From: Pseudomonas defluvii
GTDB lineage: Bacteria; Pseudomonadota; Gammaproteobacteria; Pseudomonadales; Pseudomonadaceae
DNA length: 64,000 bases
Direction: 5' to 3'
NCBI RefSeq assembly: GCF_001695625.1
Contig: NZ_MBPN01000009.1
Coordinates: forward strand, 23,806-87,805
Shown here piece by piece: positions 28,415 to 47,086 of this stretch (its first letter is position 1; each line of letters starts with the position of its first letter). The translations under genes were made by a program, and so were the position numbers. The notes beneath the pieces are model-generated. The model was not told the DNA's origin. It made no database searches and saw only the letters and a list, made by a program, of their open reading frames with translations.

Positions 28415-28775
28415 AATAGCTCGGTGGCACCACCCCCGCCACCTGCTGAGCGTCTCCTGAATTTCGGTCAAGCCTGCTGCGCCATGCGCGGCAGGCTTTT
28501 CTGTCCCAGACTGACGGCCAAAAGCCATTGCAGTCCAGGCTGAAACGCTTCAGACTCAAGCGAAGCCGCTATCACGGCAGTGCTTATAAAACATTCAAAA
28601 ATGCGACATAGATTTGCGCGATTTCGTCGCCAAATTTGTGGGCTACCTTGTCGCTGTGCAACAATGACTGCCCTTTTGCCCCCGCAAAGCTGGCGTTCGT
28701 TCGGCGTGGATGGTAAGTGGTTGTACTAAAAAGAGATTTGCCTTGGTGAGAGGCGAACCTGGTGAGAAAGTGTCT
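28415..28775 (+). other. Intergenic region damX-gltB
   Basis: The 361 bases hold no gene I can support. The first part contains the damX terminator. The second part is AT-richer from about 28580 (TTATAAAACATTC and following) and probably carries the gltB promoter and leader. I could not fix a promoter by eye. Confidence 0.6.
28470..28504 (+). terminator. Terminator of the pil-aro-damX unit
   Basis: AAGCCTGC and GCAGGCTTTT enclose a CGC-CAT-GCG inner stem, giving an imperfect GC-rich hairpin with a four-T tail, 56 bases past the damX stop. Confidence 0.75.
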
Positions 28776-33221
<4,446 letters not shown>

Positions 33222-33244
33222 TATGCGCCTGAAGAGTTTGATGA

Positions 33245-34672
<1,428 letters not shown>

Positions 34673-34675
34673 AAA

Positions 34676-34750
34676 AGCATCGCGGGGCGAGCCCGCTCCC
34701 ACAGGGTCAGCATCACAGCGACCGTGGTGGGGCGAGCTCGTCCGGCGATG
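34676..34750. repeat. Paired REP-like elements after gltD
   Basis: The pseudomonad REP core ATCGCGGGGCGAGCCCGCTCCCACAG-type sequence at about 34679-34704 is followed by an inverted relative (GTGGTGGGGCGAGCTCGTCCGGCGATG) at about 34724-34750, a REP doublet just past the gltD stop. Confidence 0.7.
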
Positions 34751-34790
34751 AAGTTTAGAAAATCTATTGACCTAGTGCAGGTCGATAGAC

Positions 34791-34818
34791 AAAAGGCACG
34801 GTTCATACCGTGCCTTTT
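34791..34818. terminator. Strong bidirectional-type terminator between gltD and hemE
   Basis: AAAAGGCACGGT and ACCGTGCCTTTT form a perfect 12-bp stem around a TCAT loop, with A and T tracts on both sides. It should end gltBD transcription before hemE. Confidence 0.85.
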
Positions 34819-34865
34819 ACGTTGGTGTCTGAGAAAATGCCCCCACTTTTTTTCCGGATGCCGAC

Positions 34866-35930
34866 ATGACTGCCTTGAAGAACGATCGTTTTCTGCGCGC
34901 CCTGCTCAAGCAACCCGTAGACGTTACCCCTGTATGGATGATGCGCCAGGCTGGCCGTTACCTGCCGGAGTACCGCGCCAGCCGCGCCAAGGCCGGCGAT
35001 TTCATGAGCCTGTGCATGAACCCGCAGTTTGCCTGCGAGGTCACCCTGCAGCCGCTGGAGCGCTATCCACTGGACGCGGCGATCCTGTTCTCCGACATCC
35101 TCACCATTCCCGACGCCATGGGCCAGGGCCTGTACTTTGAAACCGGCGAAGGCCCGCGTTTCAAGAAGGTCGTCAGCACCCTGGCTGACATCGAAGCCTT
35201 GCCGATCCCCGATCCGCAGAAGGACCTGGGCTACGTGATGGATGCGGTCAGCACCATCCGCCGTGAGCTCAATGGCCGGGTGCCGCTGATCGGCTTCTCC
35301 GGCAGCCCATGGACCCTGGCCACCTACATGGTCGAAGGCGGCTCGTCGAAAGACTTCCGCAAGACCAAGGCCATGCTCTACGACAACCCGCAGGCCATGC
35401 ACCTGTTGCTGGACAAGTTGGCGCAGTCTGTAACCTCGTACCTCAACGGGCAGATCCTCGCCGGAGCACAAGCCGTACAGATCTTCGACACCTGGGGTGG
35501 CAACCTGTCGGCTGCGGCCTACCAGGAGTTCTCCCTGGCCTACATGCGCAAGATCGTCAGTGGCCTGATCCGCGAGCACGAAGGGCGCAAGGTTCCGGTC
35601 ATCCTGTTCACCAAGAATGGCGGCCTGTGGCTGGAAAGCATTGCGGATGCTGGCGCCGACGCCCTTGGTCTGGACTGGACCTGCGACATTGGCGAAGCCC
35701 GCCAGCGCGTCGGCGCCAAGGTTGCCCTGCAGGGCAACATGGACCCGACCGTACTCTACGCCAAGCCTGAAGCCATCCGTGCTGAAGTGGGGCGTATCCT
35801 GGCCAGCTACGGGCATGGCACCGGTCACGTGTTCAACCTCGGCCATGGCATCACCCCGGAAGTCGATCCTGAGCATGCTGGTGTCTTCATCAACGCCGTT
35901 CATGAGTTGTCGGCGCAGTACCACCAGTAA
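34866..35930 (+). CDS. hemE: Uroporphyrinogen decarboxylase
   Basis: HemE removes four carboxyl groups from uroporphyrinogen III to make coproporphyrinogen III in haem synthesis. The 354 residues begin with the signature [16 protein letters not shown] near residues 20-35, followed by the catalytic Asp region [14 protein letters not shown] and, near the C-terminus, [18 protein letters not shown]. It is monocistronic between two terminators. Confidence 0.97.
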   Translation: MTALKNDRFLRALLKQPVDVTPVWMMRQAGRYLPEYRASRAKAGDFMSLCMNPQFACEVTLQPLERYPLDAAILFSDILTIPDAMGQGLYFETGEGPRFKKVVSTLADIEALPIPDPQKDLGYVMDAVSTIRRELNGRVPLIGFSGSPWTLATYMVEGGSSKDFRKTKAMLYDNPQAMHLLLDKLAQSVTSYLNGQILAGAQAVQIFDTWGGNLSAAAYQEFSLAYMRKIVSGLIREHEGRKVPVILFTKNGGLWLESIADAGADALGLDWTCDIGEARQRVGAKVALQGNMDPTVLYAKPEAIRAEVGRILASYGHGTGHVFNLGHGITPEVDPEHAGVFINAVHELSAQYHQ

Positions 35931-35943
35931 GCACTGTTGAATA

Positions 35944-35972
35944 AAAAGCGCCCGGCCAATGCCGGGCGTTTT
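35944..35972 (+). terminator. Terminator of hemE
   Basis: CGCCCGGC and GCCGGGCG with a CAAT loop form an 8-bp GC stem flanked by A and T tracts, about 15 bases after the hemE stop. Confidence 0.9.
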
Positions 35973-36039
35973 GCATTAAGTTTGAATTCAGCGTGCCTGC
36001 TTATGCTGGTCCCATCGAAACCAAGATTGGATCACACTT

Positions 36040-36384
36040 ATGAACACCCGCTATCTCGCACTGCTTCTCGCTCCCCTGTTCAGCACCGCTGCCCTGGCCG
36101 CTGGCTACACGGGCCCTGGCGCACAATCGGTGGCCACGGTTGCCGAGGCCCACAACGCGGCTGACGACACCCCAGCCGTGCTGCAAGGTCACATCACCCA
36201 GAAGCTGAAGAACGAGAAGTACGAGTTCAAGGATGCTACCGGCAACATCATTGTCGAAATCGACGACGAAGACCTGCCGCCAGTGGCCTTCAACGACAAG
36301 ACCCTGGTCAAACTGACTGGCGAAGTCGACAAGGGCCTGATGAAGCGCGATGTCGATGTGGATCTGGTCGAGGTATTGAACTGA
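36040..36384 (+). CDS. YgiW/YdeI-type periplasmic OB-fold protein
   Basis: This 114-residue protein has a cleavable signal peptide (about residues 1-20, ending AALAA). A single small beta-barrel domain of the bacterial OB-fold (BOF) family contains AVLQGHITQKLKNEKYEF and the family's NIIVEIDDEDLPP. Homologues are envelope stress proteins tied to peroxide, metal or antimicrobial-peptide resistance. The molecular action is not established, and the substrate cannot be inferred here. Confidence 0.85.
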   Translation: MNTRYLALLLAPLFSTAALAAGYTGPGAQSVATVAEAHNAADDTPAVLQGHITQKLKNEKYEFKDATGNIIVEIDDEDLPPVAFNDKTLVKLTGEVDKGLMKRDVDVDLVEVLN

Positions 36385-36442
36385 GTCTGCGCAGGAACGG
36401 CACCTCATTTGCTCTTGAATACAGGTTTACACCTGTTTCCAC

Positions 36443-36475
36443 AAAACGCTCGATGCATTGCATCGGGCGTTTTTT
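36443..36475. terminator. Terminator of the OB-fold gene
   Basis: AAAACGCTCGATGCA and TGCATCGGGCGTTTT form a near-perfect 15-bp stem (one G-T type mismatch) followed by a T run on the plus strand. It could also act for the minus-strand candidate that ends at 36479. Confidence 0.8.
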
Positions 36476-36478
36476 ATT

Positions 36479-36628
36479 TCAGGGGCAGTTGGGCCGCTCC
36501 CCGTTATAGATCAACACAGATTTATCCCCCATCTGCAGTGCCTTCATCACCTCTCGATCCTGGCGTGCCCTCGAATCAAAGACCCGGCTGTGCTTGTAAA
36601 AAGCGTGGCGCGAAATGCCCATGAGCAT
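36479..36628 (-). pseudogene. Short unrecognised ORF, possibly a transposase remnant
   Basis: A 49-codon frame starts MLMGISRHAFYKHSRVFD and ends YNGERPNCP. The frame stays open for a further 37 codons upstream without an ATG, through FEWDSWIHACKRYPILNRVY. The segment RVYRFMLMGISRHAFYKH followed by a basic RARQDREVMKAL loosely resembles the start of IS3-type OrfB transposases, but the catalytic part is missing. It may be a decayed fragment or not a gene at all. Confidence 0.25.
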
Positions 36629-37305
36629 GAATCTGTAAACCCTGTTCAGGATGGGATATCTCTTACATGCATGGATCCAACTGTCCCACTCAAAAACAGG
36701 TGGTTCTGACGGTAAATCCGCTCTCGTCTGAGAATTTTCCTACAGATAAGCTCGGATCAATGTCGAATAATGGCTTTCCGCTACCTGAGAAGATTTCACA
36801 TCAGAGGTGAGATATTACAGATGCTCTGAGTCTTCGCAAGCGAAGAAAGGGTTCTCTTTGATTATGTCAGGTGTTTTTCTTTAAGCCTGACTCATGCATT
36901 ACTTTGGTGGCTGTCCCAGCCAAAAAGATGCTCTTTTATTGCCTTGATCGGATGTCTGAAGACACCACGATCCGCAACGTTGGATGCCTGTTGGAAACAC
37001 AGAAGTAGATCCCGCTTCACGTGCGGGCCAATGTTGTGCATCCCCTTTCGGGTGATTAAGCATAAGTTTGCGGATAGGCACTTTTATTTTTGCAGCCTGA
37101 AAAAGCGCCGCGTAGCAGGTCACGTTATTTGCCCTGCCGAATCTGTGTGTAACGCGGAAACGGCTACGGGTTGCGGGATACGTGTGCCTGTCAGGCGGGG
37201 ATATCAACTTTAAATGACGTCGTTCAAGGGGGATCCATGAGTTAAGAATAGACTGGTTTTATTGTAGATGCTTTCTAAGCACGATTAATGCTCAAAGAGG
37301 TAAGT

Positions 37306-38394
37306 ATGCTTACAGAAATTGATTGTGGTATGACGCGTGACCATATTAATGTCTTTCAATCGCTCGCGCGTGAATATTCAACGTTCATTTTTGTTCGTCC
37401 CGTAAATCAGGACTCGACAAGTTTGATTGCCGAGGGTTACAGCACGAAAAAACTGGATATTCATGCCAAAAGCTCGAACTGGGGACCTATGTCTGGCTTT
37501 ATCTGCGTCGATTCAGAACTCAGCAAGGTGGTCGATGAGGGGCCCGATAAGGTAGCTAAGAATCGTGAAGCTGTGCGACACGCTTTGCGCACAGATGGGG
37601 TGGGTCAAACTGAGTTGATAATCCCGTATACGCGAATCGAAGAACTCGTGAAAAAGGGATTGTTTACCCATGCCGGCATGGGAGGATCATTCCAGGCCAG
37701 CAGCCGCAAAAATGTAAAGCAGATGCGCTTTGAATGTGAGCGAAGTGCGGATGGCCGGTGCCATGTTTATTACTATCCTGCGGGTAAAAAAATGCCTGTC
37801 ATGGTCATTGGTTACAAACATGAGGGTGCCGTCATTGCGGTGACCGCGGATTATGACATTTTTGCAATTTGCCCCCACCATACAGCGCCCGGCTTCAGCA
37901 GTGCGTCGGTCGCTAATGTGACAGATCAAGGCCTCTTGGGTGTTCTTTCAAGATTTCAGGAGAATTTGATTCGTGTGATCAACTCCCGCTGCGGAAAACA
38001 CCCGGTCGTAAACCATGGTACTGAACTGAACAACCCATTTCCGGAAAATGATCGAGAGCTGGCGATGTTTGTCCCGGGTGGAAATGCACGGATGATCAAT
38101 AGAGGTCATTTGCACGATATCTTTGGGGATCTCGCTATTCGAGGCTTTCATGTGTATTCCAATAGCCGCTGGAACGCTGCTGTCAGAACGCATATTGGAT
38201 CGAGGATGAGTCGACTGCAAAATCCTGCAGTGCGTGGGGCCTGCGCGACTAAATATCTGAGTGACGCAGACTTTAATGGGCTAAGCGTTAGAGGGTATGG
38301 CGGTGAGGCGCGTCTTGCGTTCGCGCAAGATAAGTTTGGTAAGGAGTTGGTAAACAACTCGGCCGCCGATATTCGTCCACGTTGGCGTTTTTGA
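37306..38394 (+). CDS. Stand-alone CyaA/edema-factor/ExoY-type nucleotidyl cyclase toxin
   Basis: This 362-residue protein matches, from memory, the catalytic domain of Bordetella CyaA, anthrax edema factor and Pseudomonas ExoY. The first block STSLIAEGYSTKKLDIHAKS then SNWG gives Lys48, His53 and Lys55, equivalent to CyaA Lys58, His63 and Lys65. The metal-binding aspartates are Asp182 and Asp184 in VTADYDIF (CyaA Asp188 and Asp190). The third block VVNHGTELNNPFPE gives His237, Glu240 and Asn243 (CyaA His298, Glu301, Asn304). All catalytic residues are present. Such enzymes make cAMP or other cyclic nucleotides inside host cells after activation by calmodulin or actin. Here there is no RTX, pore or protective-antigen-binding domain, no signal peptide, and only about 25 residues precede the core. 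The start at 37306 has AGAGG upstream; an ATG at 37288 is possible. The route of export is unknown. The base composition differs from the neighbours, suggesting transfer. Confidence 0.85.
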   Translation: MLTEIDCGMTRDHINVFQSLAREYSTFIFVRPVNQDSTSLIAEGYSTKKLDIHAKSSNWGPMSGFICVDSELSKVVDEGPDKVAKNREAVRHALRTDGVGQTELIIPYTRIEELVKKGLFTHAGMGGSFQASSRKNVKQMRFECERSADGRCHVYYYPAGKKMPVMVIGYKHEGAVIAVTADYDIFAICPHHTAPGFSSASVANVTDQGLLGVLSRFQENLIRVINSRCGKHPVVNHGTELNNPFPENDRELAMFVPGGNARMINRGHLHDIFGDLAIRGFHVYSNSRWNAAVRTHIGSRMSRLQNPAVRGACATKYLSDADFNGLSVRGYGGEARLAFAQDKFGKELVNNSAADIRPRWRF

Positions 38395-38516
38395 TTTTTC
38401 AAAAGTGTTGAAGCAAAACCTTAGCGACAGGCCTGGACGGAGTGCGAGAGGTCGGTAAGGGGGAGGCAGTAAGTGCCAGGGAGGCTCCTATCATTTTGCC
38501 GCGGGCACACTGTAGC

Positions 38517-39791
38517 TTAACCCTTGGCGTTTTCTGGCAGTGCCGGCAACTTGCTCAGGTGCAGTGCCACCAGCAGGGCAATGACCAGCAAGCTGCCGAT
38601 GAAGAGGCCGATGCCGTTCCAGCCGCCCTGGTGCCAGAACACACCACCGGCGGTGCCGGCGACACTGGAGCCGGCGTAGTAGCTGAACAGGTACAGCGAC
38701 GAAGCCTGGCCCTTGGCCTTGAAGGCACGGCGGCCGATCCAGCTACTGGCCACCGAGTGTGCGCCGAAGAAGCCGAAGGTGAAGATCAGCATGCCGATGA
38801 CGACTAGTGGCAGGGGTTCGAGCAGGGTCAGCAGCAGGCCGCCGAACATCAGCACAATGGTTGCCCAGAACACCTTGCGCCGGCCCAACTTGTCGGCCAG
38901 CGCGCCAATTTGTGCCGAGCTGTAGATGCCCGACAGGTAAACCACCGACAGCAGCCCGACCAAGGCCTGGTTCATGTGGTAAGGCTCTGCCAGCAGGCGG
39001 TAGCCGATGTAGTTGAAGAGGGTAACGAAGGCGCCCATCAGCAGGAAGGCTTCAAGGAACAGCCAGGGCAGCCCGGCATCGCGAAAGTGCAAGGTGAAGC
39101 CGTCCAGCAGGCTGCGAGGATTCAGCGGGCGCGCACGGAAGTTACGGGACTCGGGGAGCATTTTCCAGAACAGTACCGCGGCGATCAGTGCCAGCCCACC
39201 GATGGCCAGCAGTGCCGTGTGCCAACTGACGAAGTCGATCAGTACGCCAGTAATCAAGCGTCCGCTCATGCCACCAATGGCATTGCCGCCGATGTACAGG
39301 CCCATGGCCAGGCCAAGATGCTGAGGGTAGATCTCTTCGCTGAGGTAGGTCATGGCCACCGCAGCCAGCCCGCTCAAGGACAGACCGACCAGTGCGCGCA
39401 TCGCCAGAACCCCTTCCCAGGTGGGCATCAGCGCACTGGCGATTGTGCATAGTGCAGCGCAGAACAACGCTGCAACCATCACGGGCTTACGCCCAATACG
39501 GTCTGAAACAGGCCCGGTGACCAGTAGACCGAACGCTAGCAGCGCAGTCGACACCGACAGCACCAGGCTGCTCTGCGCCGCATTGATGGAGAACTCCCGG
39601 GACAGCAGCGGCATCATGGGTTGCACGCAATACAGCAGCGCGAAGGTGGCGAAGCCACCACAGAACAATGCCAGCACCGTGCGCATGAACGCCGGTGTGC
39701 CCTTTTCGATCCAGTGGTCAGTGGTGGTGGCTGCGTCCGTGGTGGGTGCAGGGGGCACGTCGTGGGCGAGGGGAGCAACAGCAATTTTCAC
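38517..39791 (-). CDS. MFS efflux transporter, YnfM-like
   Basis: This 424-residue major facilitator protein has 12 predicted membrane helices after a cytoplasmic N-terminus of about 35 residues. The MFS loop motif GPVSDRIGRKPVM lies after helix 2 and a second copy, GALADKLGRRKVF, after helix 8. It resembles YnfM/arabinose-efflux permeases of the DHA1 group. The substrate is not predictable. The start codon is GTG with CCGAGG upstream. It is divergent from a LysR regulator that probably controls it. Confidence 0.85.
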   Translation of the reverse strand: MKIAVAPLAHDVPPAPTTDAATTTDHWIEKGTPAFMRTVLALFCGGFATFALLYCVQPMMPLLSREFSINAAQSSLVLSVSTALLAFGLLVTGPVSDRIGRKPVMVAALFCAALCTIASALMPTWEGVLAMRALVGLSLSGLAAVAMTYLSEEIYPQHLGLAMGLYIGGNAIGGMSGRLITGVLIDFVSWHTALLAIGGLALIAAVLFWKMLPESRNFRARPLNPRSLLDGFTLHFRDAGLPWLFLEAFLLMGAFVTLFNYIGYRLLAEPYHMNQALVGLLSVVYLSGIYSSAQIGALADKLGRRKVFWATIVLMFGGLLLTLLEPLPLVVIGMLIFTFGFFGAHSVASSWIGRRAFKAKGQASSLYLFSYYAGSSVAGTAGGVFWHQGGWNGIGLFIGSLLVIALLVALHLSKLPALPENAKG

Positions 39792-39839
39792 GGTAAACCT
39801 CGGAAGGGCTACGGCCAGTCAGGCAGTGAAAAAAGCATA

Positions 39840-39858
39840 TAGCTAGCTAATGATCATT
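39840..39858. promoter_or_regulatory. Overlapping palindromes in the MFS/LysR divergent region
   Basis: TAGCTAGCTA (39840-39849) and AATGATCATT (39849-39858) are adjoining AT-rich palindromes in the 120-base gap between the divergent genes. A LysR-type regulator would be expected to bind here. The assignment is by position only. Confidence 0.3.
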
Positions 39859-39911
39859 TCCAATATATTGTTCGACCTGTTTAAGATGTTTTGCGACCTG
39901 TTGAGGGTGTC

Positions 39912-40814
39912 ATGGAATTACGCCACTTGCGGTACTTCATTGCAGTTGCCGAAGAGCTCCACTTCGGGCGGGCGGCACAGCTGTTGGGCATCTCCCAGCC
40001 ACCCTTGAGCCAGCAGATCCAGGCTCTGGAGCAGGAGTTGGGGGCGCGTTTGTTCGAGCGGACCAACCGACGAGTGGAGCTGAGTGAAGCCGGCCGCTTG
40101 TTCCTCGATGAGGCGCGACAGGTGCTGGCTCAGGTCGATAAGGCTGCCGATGTCGCTCGGCGCGCCCAGCTTGGCGAGCTGGGTGAAATGAAAATTGGCT
40201 TCACGACCTCGGCCCCGATTAATTCGGGTATCCCCAAGGCGATTTATGCCTTTCGTCAGCGCTTCCCCGCCGTGCACCTGAACCTCAAGGAAATGAGCAG
40301 CCGTGATGTTGCCGATGCGCTGCTCGACGAGACCATCGAGATCGGTCTGATGCGCCCGCTGGCCTTGCCGGAGAGCCTGCTCGCCACGGAGTTGTTCCGT
40401 GAACCTCTGGTGGCGGTGCTCAGCGCTACACACCCGCTGGCGGAGGGCAGCGAGCGTGGCTTGTTGTTGTCGACGCTGGCCAATGAGCCGTTTGTATTTT
40501 TCCCGCGCAGCTATGGCAGTGGCCTGCATGCGCAATTGATGAGCCTGGCACGGCAGGCGGGCTTCAGCCCGCACTTTGCCCAGGAGGCGGGTGAGGCCAT
40601 GACGATTATTGGCTTGGTGGCAGCGGGCCTGGGGGTGTCAGTGTTGCCGGCCTCTTTTCAGCGCATGCGTATTGACGGTGTGGTCTATCGGACCCTGCTT
40701 GATGCCGACGCGGTTACCGCTGTGTGGTTGGTGCAGCGACGCGAGTCGGCCTCGGTCATGGCCCATGCCTTTGTCGAGCTGCTGGCGGGCCAAGGGCTCA
40801 ATGGTGCTGGCTAA
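39912..40814 (+). CDS. LysR family transcriptional regulator
   Basis: This 300-residue regulator has the N-terminal winged helix-turn-helix [22 protein letters not shown] and [17 protein letters not shown], a linker helix and a type 2 periplasmic-binding-like effector domain. Its divergent orientation to the MFS exporter suggests that it regulates that gene. The effector is unknown. The ATG at 39912 was preferred over a codon at 39891 because the family begins MELRHLRYF. Confidence 0.9.
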   Translation: MELRHLRYFIAVAEELHFGRAAQLLGISQPPLSQQIQALEQELGARLFERTNRRVELSEAGRLFLDEARQVLAQVDKAADVARRAQLGELGEMKIGFTTSAPINSGIPKAIYAFRQRFPAVHLNLKEMSSRDVADALLDETIEIGLMRPLALPESLLATELFREPLVAVLSATHPLAEGSERGLLLSTLANEPFVFFPRSYGSGLHAQLMSLARQAGFSPHFAQEAGEAMTIIGLVAAGLGVSVLPASFQRMRIDGVVYRTLLDADAVTAVWLVQRRESASVMAHAFVELLAGQGLNGAG

Positions 40815-40867
40815 ACCGCCGTCACGCCCACATACTCGGTCATTCACTGATACACGGAGGTCATTCC

Positions 40868-41641
40868 ATGCGGCGCGTGGTGTTTAATCAGAAAGGTGGC
40901 GTGGGTAAGTCGAGTATTGCTTGCAACCTGGCGGCGGTGAGTGCCAGTGAAGGCTACCGAACCCTGTTGATTGACCTGGATGCCCAGGCCAACTCGACCC
41001 AGTACCTCACCGGCCTGACTGGCGAGGATATCCCCATGGGGATTGCCGATTTCTTCAAGCAGACATTGTCGTCCGGCCCCTTTGCCAGGAAGAACAAGGT
41101 CGACATCTACGAGACGCCGTTCGACAACCTTCATGTCGTCACCGCTACTGCGGAGTTGGCTGACCTGCAACCCAAGCTCGAGGCCAAGCACAAGATCAAC
41201 AAGCTGCGTAAGTTGCTCGATGAGTTGTCCGAAGACTACGACCGGATTTATCTCGATACGCCGCCAGCGCTGAACTTTTATGCGGTATCGGCATTGATTG
41301 CAGCCGATCGGGTACTGATTCCCTTCGACTGCGACAGCTTCTCGCGCCAGGCCCTATACGGTCTGCTGGCCGAAATCGAGGAACTGCGTGAGGACCACAA
41401 TGAGCACCTGCAGGTCGAGGGCATTGTGGTCAACCAGTTCCAGGCCCGGGCCAGCCTGCCCCAGCAGATGCTCGACGAGTTGCTGGCTGAAGGCTTGCCG
41501 GTGCTGCCGGTCTACCTGAACAGCTCAGTGAAGATGCGCGAGTCGCATCAGGCCAACCTGCCGTTGATCCATCTGGAACCACGGCACAAGTTGACCCAGC
41601 AGTTCGTTGAACTGCATTCGCTGCTGGAAGAAAACGCTTAA
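40868..41641 (+). CDS. Orphan ParA family ATPase
   Basis: This 257-residue P-loop ATPase has the deviant Walker [17 protein letters not shown], switch I region [11 protein letters not shown] and Walker [11 protein letters not shown], all typical of ParA/MinD proteins. There is no ParB or parS-like partner next to it, so it is not the chromosome partition gene. Its cargo is unknown. An ACGGAGG site precedes the ATG. Its stop overlaps the stop of the convergent trxC. Confidence 0.88.
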   Translation: MRRVVFNQKGGVGKSSIACNLAAVSASEGYRTLLIDLDAQANSTQYLTGLTGEDIPMGIADFFKQTLSSGPFARKNKVDIYETPFDNLHVVTATAELADLQPKLEAKHKINKLRKLLDELSEDYDRIYLDTPPALNFYAVSALIAADRVLIPFDCDSFSRQALYGLLAEIEELREDHNEHLQVEGIVVNQFQARASLPQQMLDELLAEGLPVLPVYLNSSVKMRESHQANLPLIHLEPRHKLTQQFVELHSLLEENA

Positions 41642-42071
41642 ATCCCCTGACTGCGCAGCCACTCCAGCAAGTGCTGGAGTGGGAAGGCGCCGCTTTGGCG
41701 TGCGACTTCGCGGCCATTTTTGAACAGGATCAGGCTGGGAATTGAGCGAATACCCAACTGCGCAGCCAGTTGCGGGTTGGCCTCGCTGTCGAGCTTGGCC
41801 AGGCGACAGCGCCCGCTTAGCTGGCTGGCCGCCTGTTCAAAGATCGGCGCAAAGGATTTACACGGGCCGCACCAGTCGGCCCAGACATCAACCAGCAGTG
41901 GCAGATCACCCTTGATCTGGCTGGCATAGTCCCCCTGTTTCAATTCAAACGGTTTGTTCAGCAGCACGGCGCCTTTGCAGCGTCCGCACTTCGGGGCGTC
42001 GCCCACGCGTGCGGCGGGATGCGATTCAGGCCATTGCAATGAGGGCAGGGTATCAGCAGCGGGTCGGTCAT
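41638..42071 (-). pseudogene. trxC: Thioredoxin 2 (TrxC), frameshifted after residue 18
   Basis: The gene begins at 42071 as MTDPLLIPCPHCNGLNR, the start of thioredoxin 2 including the first zinc-binding Cys pair. The frame then breaks at about 42015-42021, where one base appears to be missing. The sequence resumes in the next frame as ARVGDAPKCGRCKGAVLL and continues through the active site DVWADWCGPCKSF to the end. All other parts are intact. A TTG at 42039 could give a shorter thioredoxin lacking the first Cys pair. Either the gene is newly inactivated or the base is a sequencing error. Confidence 0.88.
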
Positions 42072-42179
42072 GGTGGCGTCCGGGAAGCGAGTCGATAGAG
42101 GTTATCTGGAGCGTACGCGCAGCTTTTTCAATGTCGGCTCCGAGTGATTCTCATCTGATTCATTGATGTTGGCAGTTGC

Positions 42180-47046
<4,867 letters not shown>

Positions 47047-47086
47047 AGGCAGAAAATTCGTACAAGCAGATGTAAGAAAGCGGAGT

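Larger units (their letters stand above)
36385..37305. other. AT-richer, gene-poor stretch before the cyclase gene
   Basis: About 920 bases separate the OB-fold gene from the cyclase. By eye the composition is visibly richer in A and T than the flanking genes, and no frame has convincing coding character apart from one short minus-strand candidate (36479-36628). The segment includes a terminator at 36443-36475 and small hairpins such as CTTCGCAAGCGAAG near 36832. It looks like eroded or imported DNA and presumably carries the promoter of the cyclase gene. Confidence 0.6.

Noticed and set aside
36944..37213. Plus-strand frame of 89 codons in the AT-rich gap
   Set aside because: Unbiased codon use, no recognisable motif, no ribosome site; treated as chance.
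36900..37305. Type III secretion (hrp/ExsA-type) promoter before the cyclase
   Set aside because: I searched for a GGAACC and CCAC pair at about 16 bases and found none.
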